The notes under the pieces: model-generated
What the model was told of the DNA's origin: nothing
What the model saw: the letters and a program-made list of their open reading frames with translations, nothing else
Database searches by the model: none
Shown: positions 16,180-23,569 of the stretch, piece by piece
Layout of the letters: each line of letters starts with the position of its first letter
How positions within the stretch are numbered: position 1 is the first letter of the stretch
Translations under genes and position numbers: made by a program
NCBI RefSeq assembly: GCF_900113135.1
Contig: NZ_FOOH01000035.1
Location: 1-32,427 of the forward strand
Direction of reading: 5' to 3'
Source: Salegentibacter agarivorans
Lineage (GTDB): Bacteria > Bacteroidota > Bacteroidia > Flavobacteriales > Flavobacteriaceae
DNA: 32,427 nt

Positions 16180-16923
16180 ATGAATAATCCGCTTAAAATA
16201 ATCGCTATGATTCCCGCCCGTTATGAGGCCTCTCGGTTCCCGGGGAAACTTTTAAAAGACCTAAACGGAAAAACGGTAATCACCAGAACATACGAAGCTG
16301 CAAAAAAGACCGGACTTTTTGACGAAGTTTATGTGGTAACCGATAGCGATAAAATTTATGCTGAAATTAATAAAAACGGGGGCAATGCGATAAAAAGTAA
16401 GAAAGAACATGAATGCGGAAGCGACCGTATTGCTGAAGCAGTGCAGGATATGGATGTAGATATTGTTGTAAATGTACAGGGAGATGAACCATTTATAGAT
16501 AAAGATAGTTTGGCTAAATTGCTAATTGTTTTTCGGGAAGATGATGCTTCTGCCATAGATCTTGCTTCATTAAAAACTGCCCTTTCAGAAAGTGATGAGA
16601 TTACCAATGCCAATAATGTAAAGGTAATTACCAATAAGAATGATTTCGCGATGTATTTTTCAAGGTTTCCAATTCCTTATCCAAGAAATACCGATGCCCA
16701 CGTCACTTATTTTAAGCATATAGGGATTTATGCTTTTAGAAAACAAGCAATTATAGATTTTTATAATTTACCAATGCTTTCCTTGGAATCTGCTGAAAAG
16801 ATTGAGGCAATTCGATTCCTGGAATATGGGAAAAACATAAAAATGGTTGAAACTGAAATGCAAACCATTGGTATAGATACTCCTGAAGATCTTGAAAAAG
16901 CCAGGAAGATCTGGAACAATTAA
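16180..16923 (+). CDS. kdsB: 3-deoxy-manno-octulosonate cytidylyltransferase
   Basis: The 247-residue cytoplasmic enzyme joins Kdo to CMP, activating it for lipopolysaccharide core synthesis. Signature motifs are [21 protein letters not shown] (CTP-binding loop), [29 protein letters not shown] (metal-binding aspartate), [18 protein letters not shown] and the C-terminal [13 protein letters not shown]. Length is typical. It follows the helicase gene on the same strand and is convergent with the photolyase gene, leaving only four bases between the two stop codons. Confidence 0.97.
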   Translation: MNNPLKIIAMIPARYEASRFPGKLLKDLNGKTVITRTYEAAKKTGLFDEVYVVTDSDKIYAEINKNGGNAIKSKKEHECGSDRIAEAVQDMDVDIVVNVQGDEPFIDKDSLAKLLIVFREDDASAIDLASLKTALSESDEITNANNVKVITNKNDFAMYFSRFPIPYPRNTDAHVTYFKHIGIYAFRKQAIIDFYNLPMLSLESAEKIEAIRFLEYGKNIKMVETEMQTIGIDTPEDLEKARKIWNN

Positions 16924-16927
16924 ATAA

Positions 16928-18232
16928 TTAGCTTACGGCATCTTTATAAACTTTTAGAGCCCGTTCGCGGGCTTCTTTATGATCTACCATTTTTTCAGGA
17001 TAATCATCAGTCTCAAATTCTTCCACCCATTTTTTGATATATTTTTTATCCTTATCAAATTTATCAATCTGTGTAGTTGGGTTAAAAATTCTAAAGTAAG
17101 GAGCTGCATCTACACCACTTCCAGCAACCCATTGCCAGTTGCCAACATTCGAAGACATCTCATAATCCAGTAGTTTTTCAGCAAAATAAGCTTCGCCCCA
17201 GCGCCAATCAATGAGTAAATGTTTGCAAAGAAAACTTCCTACCAGCATTCTTACCCGATTATGCATAAAACCAGTTTTGTTTAATTGGCGCATTCCTGCG
17301 TCTACCAGTGGATAACCTGTGTTTCCTGTTTTCCACTTTTCAAATTCCTCTTCGTTATTGCGCCATTCAATACGGTCGTATTTCTTTTTAAAAGATTCAG
17401 TGGCAGTGTCTGGGTTGTGATACAAAACCTGCATAAAAAACTCCCTCCAGATCAATTCATTTAAAAAGGTTTTATTTGTTTCGGCATTAGCTTTTTTTAC
17501 CATTTTTCTAGTACTTACAGTACCAAACCTAAGATGGGCGCCTAATCTAGAGGTACCATCTTTTCCGGGAATATTTCTGGTATTTTCATATTGCTGAATT
17601 AAAGTAGGCGTAACATCATAATCCGGTACTTTAATTTCTGAAGTTTTGAATCCAATATCACTTAAGCTTAAATTAGGCAACCTGGTATTTTGAATAAGAT
17701 TATCCAGATATTGACTGGTATAATGAATTTTAAGATCCAGGGATTTGAAGTGCTCTTTCCAGGCCCTCATATAAGGGGTGTATACCACATAAGGATCGCC
17801 ATCTTTCTTAAGCACTTCATCTTTTTCAAAGATAACCTGGTCCTTAAAAGTGTGAAATTCAATATTATTTTCAGAAAGCAGCTCGGCTATTTCCTTGTCT
17901 CTTTGGGTTGCGTAAGGTTCATAATCATGATTAGTGAATACATCAGCAATTTGATATTCCTTAATTAACTGCTGAAAAATTTCTTCTGGTTTGCCGTGAT
18001 ACATCGCGATAGAGCTGCTAAAATCATTTTGCAGTTCTTTTCGCATTTCTTGAAGCTGCTCGTGTATAAAAGTTACACGCGCATCATTTTTAGGTAATTT
18101 ATCAAGGATTTCTGTATCAAAAATAAAAATTGGTAAAACCGGTTTATCAGATTTTAAAGCTTCGAGAAAACCTACGTTATCATCTAATCTCAAATCACGT
18201 CTAAACCAGAAAATATTCACTTCTTTACTCAT
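16928..18232 (-). CDS. phrB: Deoxyribodipyrimidine photolyase / cryptochrome family protein
   Basis: The 434-residue product has the N-terminal antenna-binding alpha/beta domain (MSKEVNIFWFRRDLRLDDN) and the C-terminal FAD domain. Characteristic FAD and DNA contacts are SRLGAHLRFGTVSTR, LIWREFFMQVLYHNPD, GYPLVDAGMRQLNKTGFMHNR, MLVGSFLCKHLLIDWRWGE, and NVGNWQWVAGSGVDAAPYFRIFNP. A class I cyclobutane pyrimidine dimer photolyase that repairs UV lesions with blue light is the best call; a photosensory cryptochrome cannot be ruled out. It is the last gene of an SRPBCC-SDR-photolyase run, with the SDR stop directly abutting its ATG. Confidence 0.93.
   Translation of the reverse strand: MSKEVNIFWFRRDLRLDDNVGFLEALKSDKPVLPIFIFDTEILDKLPKNDARVTFIHEQLQEMRKELQNDFSSSIAMYHGKPEEIFQQLIKEYQIADVFTNHDYEPYATQRDKEIAELLSENNIEFHTFKDQVIFEKDEVLKKDGDPYVVYTPYMRAWKEHFKSLDLKIHYTSQYLDNLIQNTRLPNLSLSDIGFKTSEIKVPDYDVTPTLIQQYENTRNIPGKDGTSRLGAHLRFGTVSTRKMVKKANAETNKTFLNELIWREFFMQVLYHNPDTATESFKKKYDRIEWRNNEEEFEKWKTGNTGYPLVDAGMRQLNKTGFMHNRVRMLVGSFLCKHLLIDWRWGEAYFAEKLLDYEMSSNVGNWQWVAGSGVDAAPYFRIFNPTTQIDKFDKDKKYIKKWVEEFETDDYPEKMVDHKEARERALKVYKDAVS
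16958..16980 (+). terminator. Candidate kdsB terminator inside the photolyase 3' end
   Basis: AGCCCG (16958-16963) and CGGGCT (16968-16973) form a perfect 6-bp stem closed by a TTCG tetraloop, followed by TCTTTA. It lies 35 bases after the kdsB stop, within the antisense of photolyase codons. The weak T run makes the call tentative. Confidence 0.35.
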
Positions 18233-18928
18233 TTACGAAATATTTAAAGTTGAAAGTCCGCCGTCTACCCCAATAATTTGTCCCGTGATCCAGCTGTTTT
18301 TATCGCTTAATAAAAAGGTAGCCGCGTTGGCGATATCTTTAGCGTTTCCAACCCTTTTAAGAGGATGCCTTTCACTCATTTTCTCTTTCTTAGAATCATT
18401 AGACAATAATTTTTCAGCTAGCGGAGTATCAGTTAAAGATGGAGCGATCACATTTACGCGAAGGCTGGGAGCATACTCTGCTCCCAGGGATTTTGCAAAA
18501 CCTTCAATCGCACCTTTTGCCGCGGCAACGCTGGTATGGAAGGGCATTCCAACTTTAACGGCCACGGTACTAAAAAATACCAAACTTGCATTTTCGGCTT
18601 TCTTTAATTTCGGCATTACTCCCTGAACCACTTTAACTAAACTTAAGAAATTTAAGTTCATTTCTTTCTCAAAATCTTTATGCTTTAGCATTTTAAAAGG
18701 TTTCAGGTTAATGCTTCCGGGGCAATAAACCAGGCCGTGTATTTCTTCCGGCAACTCAAGATCTTCAATATTATCTTTTAAAACATCGAATTCTAAATGT
18801 TTAATATCATCGTTTAATTTACCTTTATTTCTAGAGGCAACAATTACATTATTTTCAGTAACCAGTTGATTGGCAATTTCAAGTCCGATTCCTGTAGAAC
18901 CACCAATTAGTAAAATATTCTTTTTCAT
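18233..18928 (-). CDS. Atypical short-chain dehydrogenase/reductase (catalytic Tyr missing)
   Basis: The 231-residue product has a Rossmann fold with the glycine-rich cofactor site LIGGSTGIGLEIA (8-20) and the usual NVIAPSLTDTPLAEKLL after the active site. The tetrad is altered: Ser120 is present in FFSTVAV and Lys138 in VAAAK, but the position normally held by Tyr in YxxxK is Val134 (HTSVAAAKGAIEGF). I recall that a subfamily with H-(A/T)-S-(I/V)-AAAKGA occurs widely, so this is probably not a mutation. It may bind NAD(P) without typical reductase chemistry. It sits between an SRPBCC protein and photolyase, with its stop codon directly abutting the photolyase ATG. Confidence 0.9.
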   Translation of the reverse strand: MKKNILLIGGSTGIGLEIANQLVTENNVIVASRNKGKLNDDIKHLEFDVLKDNIEDLELPEEIHGLVYCPGSINLKPFKMLKHKDFEKEMNLNFLSLVKVVQGVMPKLKKAENASLVFFSTVAVKVGMPFHTSVAAAKGAIEGFAKSLGAEYAPSLRVNVIAPSLTDTPLAEKLLSNDSKKEKMSERHPLKRVGNAKDIANAATFLLSDKNSWITGQIIGVDGGLSTLNIS

Positions 18929-18945
18929 AATTTATTTTTTTGGGA

Positions 18946-19455
18946 TTACGCTAAAATGTCCTGTTTGAGAGTGGAATTTTTGGTTTTACTTTCATCAAAT
19001 TCACCAAAAAGTTCTACGAGTTTTTTCTGTCTGTAACCAAAAATTTCTTTCAGTTTAGGAGCTACGAGGAAGGGATGAGCCATTTGACCCAGAATTCCAA
19101 AGGGTAATTTATAATCTACAATATCTTCCATTTCTACACCGCCGGGAATTTCTTCTAAGAAATGCTTGTGGTGCCAGAGGGCGTAAGGCCCAAAACGCTG
19201 TTCATCTACAAAGTATTCTTTGTCTTTTACGTGAGTGATTTCGGTTACCCATTTGGTTTTAATTCCCGCAATTGGAGTTACAATATATTGAATAATTTGT
19301 CCCGGGTACATTGCGCGATCGGCTCCCGAGAGAATATTAAATCCCATATAATCTGGTGTTATTGTCTTTAGATTTCCGGGATTGGAGAGAAATTCCCAGG
19401 CCTTTTCCAGACTGATAGGAAGTTTTTGAACCGATTTCTTGGTGTAGATTTTCAT
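18946..19455 (-). CDS. SRPBCC (START-like) ligand-binding protein
   Basis: The 169-residue product fits the SRPBCC helix-grip fold: KSVQKLPISLEKAWEFLSNPGNLKTITPDYMGF at the N-terminus, GQIIQYIVTPIAGIKTKWVTEITHV, a beta segment YFVDEQRFGPYALWHHKHFLEE, then MEDIVDYKLPFGILG and a C-terminal helix. Members bind hydrophobic ligands in a deep cavity. No catalytic residue can be named. It is first in the SRPBCC-SDR-photolyase operon; similar sets are known to me from light-responsive clusters, sometimes near carotenoid genes. A 10-bp inverted repeat lies 34 bases upstream of the start. The specific ligand is unknown. Confidence 0.85.
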   Translation of the reverse strand: MKIYTKKSVQKLPISLEKAWEFLSNPGNLKTITPDYMGFNILSGADRAMYPGQIIQYIVTPIAGIKTKWVTEITHVKDKEYFVDEQRFGPYALWHHKHFLEEIPGGVEMEDIVDYKLPFGILGQMAHPFLVAPKLKEIFGYRQKKLVELFGEFDESKTKNSTLKQDILA

Positions 19456-19488
19456 TCTAGTTGTATTTGAATGTAAAATTAAGAGTAG

Positions 19489-19524
19489 TTTTGTTTAAAA
19501 TAAAATTATTATAGTTAAACAAAA
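19489..19524 (-). promoter_or_regulatory. Palindromic operator candidate upstream of the SRPBCC-SDR-photolyase operon
   Basis: TTTTGTTTAA (19489-19498) and TTAAACAAAA (19515-19524) are perfect 10-base inverted arms around a 16-base AT spacer, about 34 bases before the operon start. The arms are about 26 bases apart centre to centre, so they could be bound by a dimer or tetramer on one face of the helix. A light-responsive MerR-type (CarH/LitR-like) regulator is a plausible binder, given the photolyase below, but no such gene is in the window. Confidence 0.5.
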
Positions 19525-19570
19525 TATAAATGAAGTTGCTTCTTATCTAAATTCGTAATCAATTTCTCGG

Positions 19571-19578
19571 TATATTTG
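19571..19578 (+). promoter_or_regulatory. Promoter -7 element for the DUF2911 gene
   Basis: TATATTTG is a perfect TAnnTTTG match, ending 24 bases before ATG at 19603. The -33 position has ATT rather than TTG. The intact promoter suggests that the broken reading frame below it is still transcribed. Confidence 0.6.
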
Positions 19579-19602
19579 ATCAAACTAAAAACAAACTAAA
19601 TA

Positions 19603-20448
19603 ATGAATAAACTACTTTTATTTTTATGTACAGCAGGGCTTATGAGTGCTGCCCAGGCACAGGTACAGGCGCCTCAACCTAGCCCATTTACTAAAGTTGA
19701 ACAAAAAGTTGGACTTACCGATGTTACGCTCGAATATTCCCGCCCCGGAATGAGAGATCGCGAGATTTTTGGCGATCTGGTACCTTATGGGGAAGTATGG
19801 CGTACCGGAGCTAACGAAAATACCAAAATCACTTTTAGTGACGATGTTACTGTTCAGGGTAAAGAATTAAAAGCGGGAACTTATGCTATTTACACAATTC
19901 CGAAGGAAAAAGAATGAGAAGTAATGTTCTATAACGATGCTTCAAACTGGGGAAATCCTGCTGAATGGAGGGAGGAGAAAGTAGCCTTAAAAGCAACTGC
20001 CGAAGTGATGGAACTTCCTTTTGAAATGGAAACTTTTATCATTATGATAGATGAGCTGAAGAATGATTCTGCTGCTCTTAATATTATTTGGGAAAATACC
20101 GTAGCAAGCTTAAGATTTGAAGTGCCTACTGAAGAAAAAGCAATGGCCAGTATTGAAAAAACGATGAATGGCCCAGGGGCAGGAGATTATTTTGCGGCCG
20201 CAACTTATTATCACGATGCCAAAAAAGATTTGGAACAGGCTTACGAATGGGTAAATAAATCCCTTGAAATGGGTAACCCAAATGCCTTTTGGATCTTAAG
20301 AAGAAAATCGCTTATCGCAGCCGATCTTGGTAAAAAAGAAGAAGCAATTGCAGCTGCCAAAAAATCTTTAGCCGAAGCTGAAAAAGCCGGAAACCAGGAT
20401 TACGTAAAAATGAACAAAGATTCTCTAAAAGAATGGGGAGTTATGTAG
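19603..20448 (+). pseudogene. DUF2911 family secreted protein, interrupted by one in-frame TGA
   Basis: Two frames, 19603-19917 and 19924-20448, are in the same phase and together make one 281-codon gene. The first part has a signal peptide (MNKLLLFLCTAGLMSAAQAQ) and the DUF2911 signatures LEYSRPGMRDREIFGDLVPYGEVWRTGANENTKI and LKAGTYAIYTIPKEKE. The stop at codon 105 (TGA, 19915-19917) falls where relatives have a Trp (E-W before a beta strand), so a TGG-to-TGA change explains it. The downstream part continues the domain without further damage and ends in TPR-like helices (DLEQAYEWVNKSLEMGNPNAFWILRRKSLIAADLGKKEEAIAAAKKSL). This may be a recent pseudogene, a stop read through at low level, or a sequencing error. 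Confidence 0.9.
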
Positions 20449-20467
20449 TCTGAATTTTAAGAATAAG

Positions 20468-20605
20468 AAAAAGGCTGTTTTGTAAACGTCCTGTTTTCGT
20501 CAAGCTGAACTTGTTTCAGCTTCTAACATGTTTTGAAAATCTAACAAGTTAAACCCTGAAATAAATTCAGGGTGACGTTCTTCAGACTTTCCAGACAGCC
20601 TTTTT
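20468..20605. terminator. Bidirectional terminator stem enclosing a palindromic repeat
   Basis: AAAAAGGCTGT (20468-20478) pairs perfectly with ACAGCCTTTTT (20595-20605), leaving T5 on either strand. It sits between the convergent DUF2911 gene and nrdA, so it probably ends both transcripts. The unusually long 116-base loop is mostly filled by the repeat at 20498-20577. Confidence 0.7.
20498..20577. repeat. REP/MITE-like palindromic intergenic repeat
   Basis: The left module CGTCAAGCTGAACTTGTTTC (from 20498) forms AAGCTGAA/TTTCAGCTT. The right module has CCCTGAA-ATAAA-TTCAGGG and ends TGACG at 20577. The right end, reverse complemented, reads CGTCACCCTGAATTTATTTC, a diverged copy of the left end, so the element has imperfect terminal inverted repeats that are each hairpins. 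I recall similar sequences as dispersed repeats in flavobacterial genomes. No second copy is in this window. Confidence 0.7.
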
Positions 20606-20627
20606 ACTTTTAAATGAATTTCAGAAC

Positions 20628-22304
20628 CTAAGCCTCACAACTAGCACAATTCACCATATTAGCTATAAATTCTTTAGAAACACTTTGGCTTCTTTGATAG
20701 TAAAGGGTTTTAACTCCCAGTTGCCAGGCTTCTATCATTAACTTATTTACTTCCCGAACCGGAAGATCTGATGGAATATTTAAATTTAAACTTTGCGCCT
20801 GGTCTATATATTTTTGCCTAACTGAAGCCTGTTGTATAATCTCTAGCTGACTTATCTCTTTAAAGGTTTTAAAGATCATTCGCTCTTCATCACTCAATTC
20901 TTTTAAATGCTGTACGCTTCCGTGGTTTAGCATGATGCTTCGCCAGGTTTCTTCGGTATCTAATCCTTTTTCCTGGAGCAATTCCTTTAAATATTTATTC
21001 TTCCGCATAAAATTCCCTTTTGCCAATCCGGCTTTATAGTAATTACTGCTAAAAGGTTCAATTCCCGGTGATGCCTGTCCCAAAATTGCAGAAGAAGAGG
21101 TAGTAGGCGCAACGGCCATTAAAGTAGTATTTCTTAATCCGTAGCCTTTTAAAACCTCGGGTTCGCCATAAATATTAGCTAATTCCTTACTTGCTTTTGT
21201 AGCTTTCTCATTAATTTCTTTAAAAATGGAATTCGTTAAGCCTTTTGCTTTTAAGCCTTCAAAAGGAATTCTATTTTTCTGAAGATAAGAATGCCAACCC
21301 ATAACGCCCAATCCCAGTGCCCTATGTCTTTTTGCAAATTTATTAGCAGGAGTGAGGTAATAATTATCCTCGGTTTTGGCGATAAATTCCTGTAAAACAG
21401 CATCAAGAAAATAGATAGCCAGTTTTACGGCTTCAGTATCTTTCCATTCGTCATACAGCTCCAAATTCATAGAAGAGAGACAGCAAATAAAGGACTCTTC
21501 CTCGGTTGAGGGCAGTGCGATTTCTGAACACAAATTACTGGAATTTATAACGTAGTTTTTATCCTTATAAACTTGTGGCTTAAATCGGTTAATATTGTCT
21601 TTAAAGAAAATATATGGCAAACCTTTTTGCTGCCTGCTTTCTAACACTTTAGCCCAGATTTCTCGTTTTTCCCGGTCTCCATCTATCATTTCCTGCATCC
21701 AGTAATCGGGCACACTTACGCCATAAAATAAATTCTGAATAGGATTTCCTATATTTTTTATCTCTAGAAACTCCTTAATATCGGGGTGGTCAATATCCAG
21801 GTAAGCAGCAAAAGCTCCGCGGCGTACTCCACCTTGTGAAATAGTATCCATAGCGGTATCAAAAAGCTTCATAAAACTCGTAGCTCCGCTGCTTTTGCCA
21901 TTATCGGTAACTGCACTCCCACGACCTCTTAGCTCCCCAAAATAGCCTGAAGTTCCGCCACCAATCTTGGTTTGCATAATTACCTCGCCCAGTTTGTGGG
22001 TAATTCCTTCAATATTATCGGGTACATAAACATTAAAACAGGAAATAGGTAATCCGCGTTCGGTACCCATATTGGCCCAAATTGGCGAACTTAAACTCAT
22101 CCAGCCACGCTCTATCATTTCTATAAAAGCTTCTGCCAGTTCTGGTTTGTAGAGCCTTTTTGCAGCTGCATTTGCAACTCTTTCTATAGCAGATTTTGTG
22201 GTTTCTCCTTTTAATAAGTAGCCGCGGTTAAGTATTTGCTGGCTTTCTTCATTAAGCCACCATAGGCGTTCCTGTTGCGTTTCTTTATTTATTGTTTCGG
22301 GCAT
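20628..22304 (-). CDS. nrdA: Class I ribonucleotide reductase, alpha subunit (compact, no ATP-cone)
   Basis: The 558-residue catalytic subunit reduces ribonucleoside diphosphates to deoxy forms. Active-site residues are in place: Cys89 (ISCFNVYV) and Cys274/275 region (FICCLSSMN) for the redox pair, and N257-L-C259-S-E261 (NLCSEIALPSTEE) for radical chemistry. Tyr535-Tyr536 (TLYYQRSQS) serve radical transfer, and C553-A-S-C556 at the C-terminus passes electrons. It starts directly in the catalytic fold and lacks the N-terminal ATP-cone, so it cannot show the usual dATP overall switch. This minimal form fits the class Id enzymes described from Flavobacterium johnsoniae. It follows nrdB by 41 bases on one transcript under the cobalamin riboswitch. 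Confidence 0.96.
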   Translation of the reverse strand: MPETINKETQQERLWWLNEESQQILNRGYLLKGETTKSAIERVANAAAKRLYKPELAEAFIEMIERGWMSLSSPIWANMGTERGLPISCFNVYVPDNIEGITHKLGEVIMQTKIGGGTSGYFGELRGRGSAVTDNGKSSGATSFMKLFDTAMDTISQGGVRRGAFAAYLDIDHPDIKEFLEIKNIGNPIQNLFYGVSVPDYWMQEMIDGDREKREIWAKVLESRQQKGLPYIFFKDNINRFKPQVYKDKNYVINSSNLCSEIALPSTEEESFICCLSSMNLELYDEWKDTEAVKLAIYFLDAVLQEFIAKTEDNYYLTPANKFAKRHRALGLGVMGWHSYLQKNRIPFEGLKAKGLTNSIFKEINEKATKASKELANIYGEPEVLKGYGLRNTTLMAVAPTTSSSAILGQASPGIEPFSSNYYKAGLAKGNFMRKNKYLKELLQEKGLDTEETWRSIMLNHGSVQHLKELSDEERMIFKTFKEISQLEIIQQASVRQKYIDQAQSLNLNIPSDLPVREVNKLMIEAWQLGVKTLYYQRSQSVSKEFIANMVNCASCEA

Positions 22305-22345
22305 TTTGCTGGATTTTAAGTTGAAATATTGCTGCGGAATATTGT

Positions 22346-23320
22346 TTAAAAAAGATCATCGGCGGTGATGCTCTTATCGTGTTTGGTATAATCTACCGGG
22401 CGCTTGGCAAAAAAGTCGTCTAAACTATTGGCGAAAACTTCTTCTTCAAACCATAACATAGCTTTGTAATCATACTCTGAAACAAAGTAGATTTTTTCCA
22501 AACCAATTTTTTCAAGGCTATCGTCTACCCGATATTTCATAAAATTCAGAAGGTCTTCTTTTTTGCATTGTTCCAAAGCGCCATCAGCAAAAATCCAGTC
22601 CAGGATTTCAGATTCTACTTCCATAGAGTGAGCAATGATTTCCCTAATTTGAGTTTTGGTTTCCTCGTTGAAGAATTCTGGAAATTCATTTTTGATCTGG
22701 TTTACAATATAAATCCCGGCGTTAGCATGAATTTGTTCGTCTACCGATGTCCAGGCAATAATATTACTCACATTTTTCATCACGCCTTTAAAGCGACTAA
22801 ACGAAAGAATAATAGCAAATTGACTAAAGAGGGATACGTTTTCAATTAAAATAGAGAATAAAATAAGGGAAAACACGTATTTCTTTTCATCTGAAGATTT
22901 TGTATTTGCTAAAGCTTCAGAAAGATAAGCTACCCTTTTTTTGATAACAGGAGTTTCTATCAATTTCTCGAACTCGTTGTTATAACCTAAAACTTCGAGC
23001 AAACGGGAGTAAGCTTCAGAATGTCTAAATTCACATTCAGCAAAAGTACTTCCCAGGCCGTTAAATTCCGGTTTTGGGAGGTGCTCATATAAATCGCCCC
23101 AAAAGGATTTAACGGCTACTTCAATTTGTGCGATGGCAAGCAAACTCTTTTTAATTACCTGTTTTTCATTTTCACTAAGATGGGAATGAAAATCCTGTAC
23201 ATCGGCGGTGAAGTCTACTTCAGAATGTACCCAGAAAGAACGATTTATTGCTTCGGTAAACTGAAGAATTTCGGGATAATCGAAAGGTTTGTAATTTACC
23301 CGTTTTTCAAAAATACTCAT
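22346..23320 (-). CDS. nrdB: Class I ribonucleotide reductase, beta (radical) subunit
   Basis: The 324-residue subunit carries the dimetal site that generates the radical used by NrdA. The ligand set is visible as Glu67 (AIAQIEVAVKSFW), E97-x-x-H100 (AECEFRHSEAY), Glu160 (ILIENVSLF) and E195-x-x-H198 (VDEQIHANAG). Tyr104 stands at the E+7 place of the classic radical tyrosine. The first ligand is Glu rather than the Asp of class Ia. Together with the alpha subunit lacking an ATP-cone, this fits the class Id (dimanganese) type; the metal cannot be proven from sequence. No ATP-cone is fused at its N-terminus either. It is the first gene after the riboswitch. Confidence 0.96.
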   Translation of the reverse strand: MSIFEKRVNYKPFDYPEILQFTEAINRSFWVHSEVDFTADVQDFHSHLSENEKQVIKKSLLAIAQIEVAVKSFWGDLYEHLPKPEFNGLGSTFAECEFRHSEAYSRLLEVLGYNNEFEKLIETPVIKKRVAYLSEALANTKSSDEKKYVFSLILFSILIENVSLFSQFAIILSFSRFKGVMKNVSNIIAWTSVDEQIHANAGIYIVNQIKNEFPEFFNEETKTQIREIIAHSMEVESEILDWIFADGALEQCKKEDLLNFMKYRVDDSLEKIGLEKIYFVSEYDYKAMLWFEEEVFANSLDDFFAKRPVDYTKHDKSITADDLF

Positions 23321-23399
23321 ATCACTTTTGTTTTAGTTTTAAAATCAAAAGCATAAAAGCAAATAGGTGTCTTTGGAAAAGAGAAGAGCGGGAAGGCCG

Positions 23400-23407
23400 C
23401 AAATATA
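23400..23407 (-). promoter_or_regulatory. Possible internal promoter between riboswitch and nrdB
   Basis: The minus strand reads TATATTTG followed by CGGCC, a perfect TAnnTTTG match about 80 bases before the nrdB start and downstream of the aptamer. No TTG lies at the -33 distance. It could give B12-independent nrd transcription, or may be chance in the expression platform. Confidence 0.35.
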
Positions 23408-23422
23408 TTATCCTGGACATTT

Positions 23423-23563
23423 ACTTTATATGCGAAAGCAAAAGTCAGCCCGGTTGGGAAGGTAATCTGGCTTGTAGAAAAGTCTACTTTACAGTTGCGC
23501 AACAGCTCATGATTCTCACATGATTCCCCTTGTTTATTACAAAATGTAATACCCGCCGGTATG
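23423..23563 (-). promoter_or_regulatory. Cobalamin (B12) riboswitch upstream of nrdB-nrdA
   Basis: Read on the minus strand, the conserved aptamer core is present: GGGGAATC, GTGAGAATC, then GAGCTGTTGCGCAACTGTAA (core spans about 23531-23487). The B12-box equivalent AAGCCAGATTACC lies at 23473-23461. A closing stem pairs CCGG-C-GGG (from 23559) with CCC-AA-CCGG (to 23450). A further hairpin, ACTTT/AAAGT around 23423-23446, follows as expected for the pseudoknot partner arm. The leader to nrdB continues about 100 bases and includes GCGG-CCTTC-CCGC followed by a T-rich stretch, a possible off-switch. Adenosyl- or other cobalamin should repress nrdBA; ligand type and mechanism are inference. Confidence 0.9.
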
Positions 23564-23569
23564 ATTTTA

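Noticed and set aside
19915-19917. TGA read as selenocysteine in the DUF2911 gene
   Set aside because: The position is a tryptophan in relatives, the family is not a selenoprotein, and no SECIS-like hairpin is evident just after it.
23317-23502. A 61-codon minus-strand frame before nrdB
   Set aside because: It runs through the conserved B12 riboswitch core and the nrdB leader; the RNA structure explains the sequence better.
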